Shown piece after piece: positions 52,709-62,271 of a stretch of 64,000 bases of DNA. A program made the position numbers and the translations under genes. The notes beneath the pieces were generated by a model. That model ran no database searches. It was not told where the DNA came from and saw only the letters and a program-made list of their open reading frames with translations. This stretch comes from JBHIKY01 sp042139015 (GTDB lineage Bacteria > Bacillota > Bacilli > Bacillales > Marinococcaceae). Within the stretch, counting starts at the first letter, position 1. Each line of letters starts with the position of its first letter. The DNA is taken from positions 124,001 to 188,000 of the forward strand of contig NZ_JBHIKY010000009.1 of the NCBI RefSeq assembly GCF_042139015.1. Direction: 5' to 3'.

Positions 52709-52747
52709 CCCCCTTAAATAATATGACCGTAAGGGAGGAAATAATGG

Positions 52748-53749
52748 TTGAGTGTTCAAGCTGAACGTAAAGAGTTGTACGATTCAGAAGTATATAAAAC
52801 AGAAGAGCAGGTAAAAAAAATCAATAAGCTTAAAAAGAAAAAACAAAAACCAAAATGGAACCTTCAGCGGAATTGGCAGCTGCATGCACTGGTCCTTCCG
52901 GCAGTTATCGTCGCATTGCTATTTCAGTACCTTCCCATGGCCGGTCTGGTAATGGCATTTCAGGATTATGAACCATGGCTTGGTTTTTTAAATTCTGAAT
53001 GGGTGGGACTTGAGCATTTTCGGACGATGTTTACGTATGATGATGCCCGACAGGTTATTTGGAATACTTTTGTAATTTCTATATTGAAAATTATCTTTCA
53101 AGTACTGGTACCGCTGACGTTTGCCCTGCTGTTAAATGAAGTGTACCACATGACGTATAAACGTACGGTGCAGACGATCGTTTATTTACCGCACTTCTTG
53201 TCATGGGTTATCTTAGGCGGGATTCTCCTTGATATGCTTTCTCCTGAAACAGGGATCGTAAACCAGATGCTGGTGGGATTGTTTGGTATTGAGCCGATCT
53301 TTTTTCTCGGCAGCAACGATTGGTTCCGGCCTGTCGTTATCATTAGTGATATTTGGAAGGATTTTGGCTTTAACACGATAGTTTTCTTAGCAGCAATCAC
53401 TGCCGTTAATCCGCAATTATATGAAGCGGCAGTTATTGATGGAGCGAACCGCTGGAAGCAGACACTTCGTATTACCATCCCGGCGATGCTTCCTATTATT
53501 ATCGTAGTTGCCACTCTTTCTCTTGGAAATATACTAAATGCAGGCTTTGACCAGATATTCAACCTGTATAACCCGCTCGTCTATGAAACAGGCGATATCA
53601 TTGATACTTACGTATACCGTGTCGGACTGCTGAATGGTGACTTCAGCTATGGTACTGCTGTCGGTTTATTTAAATCACTGATCAGTTTAGTGCTCGTCGT
53701 GGCCGGTTACAGACTTGCCTACAAATACGCAGACTACCGGATTTTTTAA
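52748..53749 (+). CDS. ABC oligosaccharide permease, LplB/AguF type
   Basis: TTG at 52748 follows AAGGGAGG by 9 bases. The 333-residue protein has a highly charged N-terminal tail (NKLKKKKQKPKW) and six membrane segments. The EAA loop is YEAAVIDGANRWKQTLRITIPAM, and the C-terminal YRLAYKYADYRIF is typical of LplB. It pairs with the gene at 53768, 18 bases downstream. These lack an encoded ATPase, as in the whole window. Confidence 0.94.
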   Translation: MSVQAERKELYDSEVYKTEEQVKKINKLKKKKQKPKWNLQRNWQLHALVLPAVIVALLFQYLPMAGLVMAFQDYEPWLGFLNSEWVGLEHFRTMFTYDDARQVIWNTFVISILKIIFQVLVPLTFALLLNEVYHMTYKRTVQTIVYLPHFLSWVILGGILLDMLSPETGIVNQMLVGLFGIEPIFFLGSNDWFRPVVIISDIWKDFGFNTIVFLAAITAVNPQLYEAAVIDGANRWKQTLRITIPAMLPIIIVVATLSLGNILNAGFDQIFNLYNPLVYETGDIIDTYVYRVGLLNGDFSYGTAVGLFKSLISLVLVVAGYRLAYKYADYRIF

Positions 53750-53767
53750 GAAAGGCAGAGATGTTGA

Positions 53768-54661
53768 ATGGATCATTTACAAAGGTATCAGACAAAATCC
53801 TATAAAACTTTTAAGGTTTTCAACTATATATTTCTCGGTTTAGCTGCGCTTGTATGTATTCTTCCAATGATACACCTGCTTGCTGTTTCATTGAGCGGAA
53901 GTGCTGCAGCGAGTGCCGGGGCGGTCAGCCTGCTTCCTGTCAACTTTACAACTGAAGCGTATATGGAAACCTTAGGAAACCGCAACTTCCTTGATGCTCT
54001 CCGCAACGGTATATTGAGAGTTGTTCTTGGGACCGCTGTTTCGATGGGGCTGCTGTTATGTGCAGCCTACGCGATTTCAAAAAATGAACAGGAATTCCGC
54101 GGACGGAATTTTTACACATGGTTTTTTGTATTCACGATGCTGTTTAATGGCGGGCTCGTTCCTACCTATATCGTTGTCACCAGCTTAGGGCTTTCCAATT
54201 CAATTTGGGCACTGGTGCTTCCGGTCGCTATTAACGCATTTAACCTTGTGCTGCTCATGAACTTTTTCCGGACATCCGTGCCGAAATCGCTCGATGAAGC
54301 GGCAACTATCGACGGAGCAAATCATTTTAATATATTCATGCGTATTTATCTGCCCGTTTCCCTGCCGGCGATCGCGACGATTTCTCTTTTCACAATGGTC
54401 TTCCATTGGAATTCCTGGTTTGACGGACTGATTTATATGAATGATGCGAGCCGCTATCCGCTCTCGACCTTCCTGCAGACAATTATCGTCCAGCAGGATT
54501 ACAGCTCGATGGATATGGATGCAGCTACCGTCCGTAACCTGAATCAGCGGACAGTGGAATCAGCCCAAATCTTTATCGCCGCCCTGCCGATGCTGATTGT
54601 TTATCCATTTTTACAGAAGTATTTTGTAAAAGGGATCGTACTCGGCTCAGAAAAAGAATAG
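53768..54661 (+). CDS. ABC oligosaccharide permease, LplC/YtcP/AguG type
   Basis: The 297-residue protein has six hydrophobic segments, the LplC-specific loop YAISKNEQEFRGRNFYTWFF and the EAA motif DEAATIDGANHFNIFMRIYLPV. It ends QKYFVKGIVLGSEKE, the tail of this group. It is the third importer subunit for aldouronate-like oligosaccharides. The GH52 gene starts 17 bases later with its own GAGGAG. Confidence 0.94.
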   Translation: MDHLQRYQTKSYKTFKVFNYIFLGLAALVCILPMIHLLAVSLSGSAAASAGAVSLLPVNFTTEAYMETLGNRNFLDALRNGILRVVLGTAVSMGLLLCAAYAISKNEQEFRGRNFYTWFFVFTMLFNGGLVPTYIVVTSLGLSNSIWALVLPVAINAFNLVLLMNFFRTSVPKSLDEAATIDGANHFNIFMRIYLPVSLPAIATISLFTMVFHWNSWFDGLIYMNDASRYPLSTFLQTIIVQQDYSSMDMDAATVRNLNQRTVESAQIFIAALPMLIVYPFLQKYFVKGIVLGSEKE

Positions 54662-54678
54662 AGAGAGGAGTGGATGAA

Positions 54679-56789
54679 GTGGACAATATTTTTTTTAATG
54701 CGCACCACTCGCCAATCGGTGCTTTTGCAAGCTTTACCCTTGGATTTAAAGGAGCAAATGGAGGGCTCGGCCTCGAGCTCGATAAGCCTGCGGAGGAAAG
54801 TATATACATCGGTGTGGAAACGGAGGAAGTCAACGAATTTAAAGCGTTCCCTTTCTTTGGCTCCTACAGCGATGAAAGTGAACGCTATGATGTGGAAAAT
54901 AAAGCCCCGCATTACGGCGCGTCTTTAATCAGAGCATTTTCCGAAGATGAAATTTCAAGAGAGTTTCAGCTTGGTACAGACACCTGGTCAGCGAAAAATA
55001 TTCAATTTAAAATATATTCTCCGGCCAAAAGTGTGCCTGATCCGTCCTCTGCGGACGAAAACGCGTTAAAAGAGGCGCTGCTGCCAGCCGTGCTGGCAGA
55101 AATGACTATTGATAACAGTAACAGCGGCCGGACAAAAAAAGCATTTCTCGGCTATACGGGAAGTGATCCGTATTCCGGAATGAGAAGACTTGCTGATACA
55201 ACCGCTAATGAGCTGACTGGTGTCGGACAGGGGAGGCAGACGGCCATTGTAACAAAAGACAGCGGAGTAAAAGCCGGAACGGGATTTTCGATGGATAAGA
55301 TACTTACCCTAAAGCACGAGGAAAATTTAGGGTTCGGACTCGGGCGCACAGGCGGTCTTATTATGGAAGTGCCGGCAGGAGAAGTGAAAACCTACTCCTT
55401 TGCGATTTGTTTTTATCGAGGCGGCTTCGTTACGACCGGTATGGATATGAAATATTATTACACAAACTATTATTCTTCCATTGAAGAGACGGCACACTAC
55501 GCTCTCGATCATTTTTCCAGGCTTGCACAGAATTATGAAGAAGCAAATGCTCTTTTGAGTAAACCGTCCCTATCGCAGGACCAGCGCTTTATGATGGCTC
55601 ATTCGATACGAAGCTATTATGGGAACACGCAGATGATGGACCATGATGGAAATGCCTTCTGGAATGTCAACGAAGGAGAATATCGGATGATGAATACATT
55701 TGATCTAACCGTTGATCAATTGTTTTATGAATTGAAAATGAATCCATGGACTGTCAAAAACGAGCTGGAAATGTTCGTGGAGCGTTACAGCTATGAGGAT
55801 AATGTTCGTTTTCCGAACGACGAAAAAGAGTATCCCGGCGGCATCAGCTTTACTCATGATATGGGAGTTGCCAACATTTTCTCAAGACCCGGCCATTCCG
55901 CTTATGAATTTGCAGGCATATCGAACTGCTTTTCATTTATGACACACGAAGAGCTGGTAAACTGGATCTGCTGGCAGTTGTGTACATTGAATATACAAAG
56001 GATGAAGCATTTGCACACCGGCACCTTGACGTGATCGAGCGTGCCTTTCAGAGCATGCTGAATCGAGATCACCCCGATCCGGAGCAGCGCAATGGATTAA
56101 TGGCACTCGACAGCTCCCTGACAAAAGGTGGAGCGGAGATTACGACCTACGACAGCCTTGATGTGTCGCTCGGACAGGCGAGAAATAATATTTATATTGC
56201 AACGAAATGCTGGGGAGTTTATACCGCCCTCGAACAGCTTTTTGTACATTTAGGCCGCAGTGATCTTGCTGAAGAAACGGCACTTCAGGCAGAAAGAGGA
56301 GCGGCTTCTATAGCTGGTGCCATGACAGACGAAGGGTTTATTCCTGCAGTAATTTCAGAAGGCAATGAATCAAGAATCATTCCGGTCATTGAAGGACTGA
56401 TTTTCCCTTATTTTACGAACCGTCAGGACGTTCTCGACCCGGACGGAAAGTTTGGTCCGTTTCTCCAGTCGTTAACGAAACATATTACTAATGTCGTTCA
56501 ATCAAACGTTTGTTTATTTGCCGACGGCGGCTGGAAACTCTCCTCCACAAGCAATAATTCGTGGCTCAGTAAAATCTATCTCTGTCAATTTGTGTACCGG
56601 GAAATTCTTGGACTGCCATGGGGTGAAGCAGGAAAAAAAGCCGATCACGCCCACGTGCAGTGGCTGACTCATCCTGAACTATCCTATTGGAGCTGGAGTG
56701 ACCAGATCATCGAAGGAAAGATATCAGCCAGTAAATATTACCCTCGTGGAGTAACGAGTATATTATGGCTGCTTGAAACAGAGAAATAA
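54679..56789 (+). pseudogene. xynB: GH52 beta-xylosidase, frameshifted
   Basis: Two frames together give a full-length GH52 enzyme of about 703 residues. The first, from GTG 54679 (GAGGAG 8 bases upstream), has IFFNAHHSPIGAFASFTLGF and the nucleophile Glu in NEGEYRMMNTFDLTVDQ (codon at 55672). The second starts near 55980 and holds the acid/base Asp region TTYDSLDVSLGQARNN. At about 55968 the text ACTGGATCTGCTGG lacks one base: adding a C gives NWILLAVVYIEYTKDE, matching the family. The break therefore separates the two catalytic residues, so neither half can be active alone. No slippery heptamer is present. Confidence 0.93.
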
Positions 56790-56863
56790 TCAGAAACCAG
56801 GCCCCTTTATGAAATAATGAATCTTAAAAAGCGTTGAATAAACAGTGGTTTAGGAGTGATCAT

Positions 56864-58945
56864 ATGAGTTTGACAACGGATAAGTTAAAGAAAACAGATC
56901 AAAGCTATCACTGCTGGCTGCCATATCATTATATTTCTGATAAATTTCAACGAAACAGCTATCGTGAAACGGCAGCCAATATCCAAATACTTCAGCAGCG
57001 CTCGTTGTTAATAGATTCTATTGAAAAAGAGCTCGATCGAGCTTTTGTATCCATGCTGAATCTGCCTTTTCAACCAATTGCTGCCGTCGACTCTACTAAA
57101 CATGGAATTCTGCTTGGTACATTTGACAGGCTCAATGAAAAAGGAGTCCGGGTGGATGAACCTGTCGGGAAGGAAGGCTATATCCTGAAGACTGTGAAAA
57201 CAGAAGGCAGGGACCTGCTTGTGATCGGTGCAGAAGCTGAGCGAGGACTGCTTTATGGAGTATTTCACCTTCTTTCTTTCATGCAGCGCCGGGAGAGCCT
57301 GCAGCAGATATATGTCGTAGAACAGCCGGTAAATGATATGCGGATGCTGAATCATTGGGATAATATGGATGGAAGTATTGAACGAGGCTATGCAGGCAGC
57401 TCAATATTTTTTAAGGACTATGTTATTACAAAGGACTCAGAAAGAATTACTGATTACTGTCGCTATATGGCTTCGATTGGAATTAACAGTATTTCTATTA
57501 ATAATGTAAATGTCCATAGAGAAGAAACCTATCTAATCACGGAAAAATACTTACCTGACGTCGCATGGCTGGCAGATATTTTCCGAGCATACGGCATTAC
57601 CTTGTATCTAAGTATTAATTATGCAAGTACCGTGAAACTGACAAGTATTGGGTCCGCTGATCCGCTTGATCCTGAAGTGCAGGCCTGGTGGAAAAAACAG
57701 ACAGCGCTCATCTATGACTACATTCCTGATTTCGGCGGTTTTTTAGTTAAAGCTGATTCTGAAAACCGGCCGGGACCGTTTACTTACGGCCGCAATCATG
57801 CAGAGGGAGCGAACATGCTGGCTGGTGCCTTAAAACCATTTGGCGGGGTAGTGATCTGGCGGTGCTTCGTCTATGACTGCCATCAGGACTGGCGCGATCG
57901 TTCAACAGATAGAGCGCGGGCCGCTTATGATCATTTTATCGAGCTTGATGGACAGTTTATGGACAATGCTATTTTGCAGATTAAAAACGGCCCGATGGAT
58001 TTTCAAGTCAGAGAACCAGTTTCTCCATTGTTCGGGGCTATGGAAAAGACAGACCAATTAATGGAATTTCAAGTAACCCAGGAATATACCGGCCAGCAGA
58101 TTGATGTCTTCTACCTCATTCCGCAATAGAAGGAAGTACTGGATTTTGATACGTATGCGAAAGGAAAAGGCTCAACAGTAAAGCAGGTGGTAAGCGGAGC
58201 ACTTTATTCGAACATCACCAATGGCGTTGCAGCTGTAGCGAACATTGGCTCTGATTCCAATTGGACAGGCCACGGACTGGCCCAGGTTAATTTCTTTGGG
58301 TATGGAAGACTCATCTGGAACCCGGAGCGCACGAGCAGTGAAATTGCAGACGAGTGGATCGCATTAACATTCGGAGAAGACAGGGTAGTCAGCGAAACCC
58401 TCTCCTATATATTGCATACTTCTCATGAAGCGTATGAAGATTATACGGCGCCGCTCGGGGTCGGATGGATGATTAATCCAGGTCATCATTACGGACCGAA
58501 TATCGAAGGATATGAATACTCTCTTTGGGGCACGTATCATTTTGCTGACTGGAAGGGAATTGGGGTAGATAGGACGATGCGGACGGGCACCGGCTACACC
58601 GGGCAATATTATACACCAAATGCAGAAATGTATGAAGAACTGGAAAGTTGTCCGGAGGAATTACTATTGTTTTTCCATCATGTGCCTTATACGCATGTGC
58701 TTACATCAGGTGATACCGTTATCCAGCATATTTACAATACCCATTTTGCCGGGGTGGAGAAGGTGAAGGAGTTTCTTGCCCGCTGGCAGCAGCTTCGCGG
58801 CCGTGTTCATAACAAATTTTATGAAAATGTTGAAAAAAGACTGAAGAAACAGCTCCAGAACGCAAAGGACTGGCGCGATAAGATCAATACGTATTTTTAC
58901 CGTAAGTCAGGGATTGAGGATGAAAAGAATCGTAAAATATATTAG
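56864..58945 (+). pseudogene. aguA: GH67 alpha-glucuronidase with in-frame amber codon
   Basis: From ATG 56864 (AGGAG 7 bases upstream) one frame runs to 58945, giving 693 positions, the usual GH67 length, but a TAG lies at 58127-58129. Relatives have Trp there (the context [22 protein letters not shown]), so TGG has become TAG. Catalytic residues lie before it: the Glu in ADSENRPGPF, Asp in ELDGQFMDN and Glu in DFQVREPVSP. The lost C-terminal domain has GSDSNWTGHGLAQVNFFGYG and GHHYGPNIEGYEYS. The enzyme removes methylglucuronate from aldouronates. Readthrough is possible but unsupported. Confidence 0.93.
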
Positions 58946-58950
58946 TCTGC

Positions 58951-58983
58951 AGCACCGTTTGTGGAGAATGGACGGTGCTTTTC
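58951..58983 (+). terminator. Rho-independent terminator after GH67 gene
   Basis: AGCACCGT (58951-58958) pairs perfectly with ACGGTGCT (58972-58979), followed by T residues. Confidence 0.85.
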
Positions 58984-59114
58984 TAACTCTAATGAAGTTA
59001 TTTCTCATTTCTAAATACTTGACACAGAATTTTCTGAAATAAGAAAGGAAACGGAGTGAATATGGGGAATCTAATTAGTAGAGTAAAACTTCCTAATAGA
59101 AAAGGAGACTTTCG

Positions 59115-60161
59115 ATGATTGCAACACGAATGAATGCAGCTGTCATGAATAAGCCGGGAGACATAAACATTCAAATGCTGGAAATACCGACTCCCAAAAG
59201 AAATGAAGCACTCGTCAAGGTTCATTGCATTGGAATCTGTGGTTCCGATATTCATTATTATGAACATGGGAAAATAGGGAACTATGTGGTGAAAAAGCCT
59301 ATCATATTAGGCCACGAGCTGGCTGGTGAAGTTGTAGAGATTGGTGAGGGTGTGACTGATGTGAAGATTGGCGACAGGGTTGCTGTTGAACCCGGTATTC
59401 CGTGCGGAGAGTGTAAATACTGCAAAGGAGGACGCTATAATTTATGTCCGGATGTGGAGTTTATGGCTACCCCTCCGATCGACGGGGCCTGGGCAGAATT
59501 CGTGGCAGTGAAAAGTGATTTCCTGCATACCCTTCCTGATCATGTGAGCTTTGAAGAGGGTGCCTTATTAGAGCCGCTTTCCGTAGGAGTTCATGCAATG
59601 ACACGCGGAAGTATAGGACCCGGCGACTGCCTGCTCGTGACCGGACTTGGCCCGGTTGGCCTGCTGGCCATTGAAGCAGCAAAAATGTATGGGGTTACCG
59701 AGATTTATGGAAGTGACGTGGTCGCAAACCGGCGCGAGCTTGCTCTCGAAATGGGGGCTGCCGGTGTAATCGACCCTTCGAAAGAAGACATGAAAAACAC
59801 ATTGCTATCCCTGACAGGTGACACTCTTCCTAATGTTCTGGTGGAGACCTCGGGGAACGCCCGTGCTGTGACAAGCAGCATACACATGGTGGAACGCGGC
59901 GGCAGGCTTGTCTTTGTCGGCCTCCCGGTAGAAAATGAAGTACCGATCGATATGCTTCACCTCGTTGACTCAGAATTCGATGTCTTTGGAGTGTTCCGGT
60001 ATGCCAATACGTATCCAAAAGCGATCCAGGGGCTCGATAATCCACTTGTCGATGTCAAAAAAGTAATCACCCACAGCTTTTCACTCGAAAATATAAACCA
60101 GGCTCTTGAAGTGGCTACCACCCAAAAAAATTCAAGCATAAAAATTATGATTTATCCGTAA
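59115..60161 (+). CDS. Zinc-dependent sorbitol/xylitol dehydrogenase family protein
   Basis: The 348-residue protein is a medium-chain alcohol dehydrogenase of the polyol type. Catalytic zinc ligands are Cys in GICGSDIHYYEHGKIG and His-Glu in LGHELAGEV. The structural zinc cysteines are CGECKYCKGGRYNLC. The Rossmann motif is VTGLGPVGLLAIEAA. It probably oxidises a polyol or sugar alcohol to a ketose with NAD. AAAGGAG precedes the ATG. A TTGACA (59019-59024) may be its -35 box but the -10 is poor. Gene context suggests a link to xylose/xylitol metabolism (inference). Confidence 0.93.
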   Translation: MIATRMNAAVMNKPGDINIQMLEIPTPKRNEALVKVHCIGICGSDIHYYEHGKIGNYVVKKPIILGHELAGEVVEIGEGVTDVKIGDRVAVEPGIPCGECKYCKGGRYNLCPDVEFMATPPIDGAWAEFVAVKSDFLHTLPDHVSFEEGALLEPLSVGVHAMTRGSIGPGDCLLVTGLGPVGLLAIEAAKMYGVTEIYGSDVVANRRELALEMGAAGVIDPSKEDMKNTLLSLTGDTLPNVLVETSGNARAVTSSIHMVERGGRLVFVGLPVENEVPIDMLHLVDSEFDVFGVFRYANTYPKAIQGLDNPLVDVKKVITHSFSLENINQALEVATTQKNSSIKIMIYP

Positions 60162-60181
60162 AGGTAGGAGCAACGTCTGTT

Positions 60182-60334
60182 TTGAAGGTTATTCAACTCG
60201 GTGTCGGCGGCTTTCTTCGAAATTTAATCATGAAACACGAATCACCTCCTGAATACTGTAGAAAAAAGGTCTGTATCAAGAGGGTAAAAACAGTGGACGT
60301 CTTCCCAAAAATAATGGGGCTGTATCATAAATGA
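60182..60334 (+). pseudogene. Remnant of an NAD-dependent oxidoreductase N-terminus
   Basis: AGGAG and a TTG at 60182 open a frame reading LKVIQLGVGGFLRNLIMKHE, like the Rossmann start of a Gfo/Idh/MocA or mannitol/tagaturonate-dehydrogenase protein (GVGGFxR). Similarity ends after about 15 codons, and the frame runs into repeat copy B and stops at 60334. It is best read as a truncated gene start, 20 bases downstream of the sorbitol-type dehydrogenase. Confidence 0.55.
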
Positions 60335-60529
60335 TACTCGCCCCTTTTGTATGGTAAAAAAAGCAGGGGACAAGTCCTTCGCTTTCCGTGGGCAGCGCTT
60401 CAGCTAACCGGGCGAAACCCGCGCCCGGCGGATCTTCAGCCGCTGCTCTTCCCACTGGAGTCTTCGGACTTGTCCCCTGCTATTTAGGATACTACTTTTT
60501 CTATAAAAAGGGGCATTTGCTACAGCCCC
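60316..60529. repeat. Palindromic repeat element, copy B
   Basis: A 214-base copy of the element at 43085-43305, with the same ends and core. It differs by a few substitutions (for example CTCGCC for CTTGCC near the left end) and lacks 7 bases (CTTCTAT-type) near the right side. It sits next to the oxidoreductase remnant. No clear target duplication was found. From 60530 to 60618 there is a small TTTGGTGG/CCACCAAA hairpin and no gene. Confidence 0.88.
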
Positions 60530-60618
60530 ATAACTTGTTTTGGTGGGAATGAAACCACCAAAGGGGGACTAAAATTTTTTTAATACGTCTTTTGATACAG
60601 TCCCGGGGTAAAAGACAC

Positions 60619-60646
60619 TTGAATTGTGTACATACGTACAATTCAA
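60619..60646 (-). terminator. Inverted repeat after GH43 gene
   Basis: TTGAATTGT and ACAATTCAA are perfect arms at 60619-60627 and 60638-60646, with GTAC repeated inside. It lies 12 bases beyond the minus-strand GH43 stop; the following U-tract is weak. Confidence 0.5.
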
Positions 60647-60657
60647 AATTAATTTTT

Positions 60658-62229
60658 CTAACGTCTGACATAACGGAAGGAACTAAAATCACAAGGATGC
60701 TTCGTACCACTTAAATCCTGACAGCACATACCGACAAAGGTGCCGGTAAAACGGATATCATCAGCACTGTCATCTGATAAATGACTAATGTCAATCCTTT
60801 CTCCGACGTTGGTCCAAGTGTTTCCATCAAGAGAATAGCTGAACTGAAGCCACTCTCTTTCCAGCACTCCTTGTAAATGTACTGGGGTATCTGCGGGCAG
60901 TGGAATAGGTCTTGAGAGCGGCTCATCATGCTTCTGATGCTTGGTATGAATAATACTAAGGATTTTCCCGAGCTCCTCATCATGACTGATGTGCAGATAG
61001 ACGTGATCCTGGATATCGTAATAGAAAAGGAGGCCTCCAAGCTGCTGGAAATGCTCCGGCTCGAACTCCACGATAGTGGATATTTCTGCGTGGAATGTAT
61101 CCAGACGTCTGGCAACTATGCTCTGCCGGCTTGTAGAGAGAAGCGACTCTCCGCCTTTCAGCCGCAAGTATCCTTTTCGCTCGTTCAAGGAAACCCAGTC
61201 TTCAGAAAATGGCTGCCGCAAGGAACTCCAGTAAAGTTTGAGCTCTTTGCTTTGGAAATCATCCTCATCGGATTCTTGAACCGCTGTTACTTCTGGCAGG
61301 CTGGGAGCCGGCACCACGTCCTGAGGACTTCCTTCTCCTTCCACTCTAATCCAGTCGTCCTCTGTCCAATAGCATTTTTGAATGGCGGTTTCGCGACCGA
61401 GAATGCAGCGGTCGTCTTTTACCGGCCTGCCGCATAAGTGGGCAAGATACCATTCTCCAGTCTGAGTTTCAACCAGGCTGCCGTGCCCGGCTTTTTGCAG
61501 CGACAAGTGATCCTTTCCGTGAGAGGTCAATATGGGATTGACAGGATCAACCTCATACGGTCCGTGAAGGGAAGTGGAACGGGCCATCGTGACGGCATGT
61601 TCGTAACCGGTGCCGCCTTCAGCGGTCAGCAAATAATAATATCCATTTTTCTTATATACATGAGGTCCTTCCGTTAATCGTAAGTCGGTTCCCTTAAATA
61701 TATTTTTCACTGGTCCGATCAGTCGTTTTTCTTCCGGGGAATATTCCTGGATAACGATACCTGCAAACGGGTTTTTTCCTTTTCGATAATCCCACAGCAT
61801 ATTTAAAAGCCACTTGCGGCCGTCCTCGTCGTGGAATAGAGACGGATCAAAACCGCTGGAATTCAGGTATATTGGTTCGGACCATGGGCCGCGGATATCT
61901 TCTGCGGTTACCATATAATTATGAGTATCCTTGTAAGCTCCGAGTCTGCTTTTAACATCCGTATAAATAAGATAATATAGTCCATCGGAATAGCTGAGGC
62001 ATGGAGCCCAGACTCCTCCAGAATCAATATTTCCAATCATGTTAAGCTGGGACAGGCGGGTTAAAGGAGATGGGAGCTGTTCCCAGTTTACGAGATCCTT
62101 GGAATGGTGGAGCTGCACACCCGGCCACCACTCAAAGGTAGAGGTGGCAATATAATAATCCTCACCGACTCTTAAAATAGAAGGATCGGGGTTGAATCCT
62201 CTCAGAATAGGGTTATTAATCGTTTCCAC
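60658..62229 (-). CDS. GH43 beta-xylosidase
   Basis: The 523-residue protein is a two-domain GH43 enzyme like Geobacillus XynB3: an N-terminal five-bladed propeller and a C-terminal beta-sandwich (from about residue 320, with the DDFQSKELKLYWSSLRQPF start). Catalytic residues sit at the same positions: D15 in FNPDPS, D128 in SSGFDPSLF and E187 in TEGPHVYK. It has no signal peptide, so it cleaves xylo-oligosaccharides in the cytoplasm. GTG at 62229 lies 7 bases after AAGGAAG. It follows two permeases and could take over the task of the broken GH52 gene. Confidence 0.96.
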   Translation of the reverse strand: METINNPILRGFNPDPSILRVGEDYYIATSTFEWWPGVQLHHSKDLVNWEQLPSPLTRLSQLNMIGNIDSGGVWAPCLSYSDGLYYLIYTDVKSRLGAYKDTHNYMVTAEDIRGPWSEPIYLNSSGFDPSLFHDEDGRKWLLNMLWDYRKGKNPFAGIVIQEYSPEEKRLIGPVKNIFKGTDLRLTEGPHVYKKNGYYYLLTAEGGTGYEHAVTMARSTSLHGPYEVDPVNPILTSHGKDHLSLQKAGHGSLVETQTGEWYLAHLCGRPVKDDRCILGRETAIQKCYWTEDDWIRVEGEGSPQDVVPAPSLPEVTAVQESDEDDFQSKELKLYWSSLRQPFSEDWVSLNERKGYLRLKGGESLLSTSRQSIVARRLDTFHAEISTIVEFEPEHFQQLGGLLFYYDIQDHVYLHISHDEELGKILSIIHTKHQKHDEPLSRPIPLPADTPVHLQGVLEREWLQFSYSLDGNTWTNVGERIDISHLSDDSADDIRFTGTFVGMCCQDLSGTKHPCDFSSFRYVRR

Positions 62230-62271
62230 AGCAAATCTTCCTTTCTTTTTTTCTTTTAATTCCTGCTATTA

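Noticed and set aside
54679..56789. Programmed frameshift in the GH52 gene
   Set aside because: No slippery heptamer or downstream stimulator is visible at the break near 55968; loss of one C explains it more simply.
58127..58129. Pyrrolysine or other recoding of TAG in the GH67 gene
   Set aside because: The position is a conserved Trp in the family and no recoding machinery is seen in the window; a TGG to TAG mutation is simpler.
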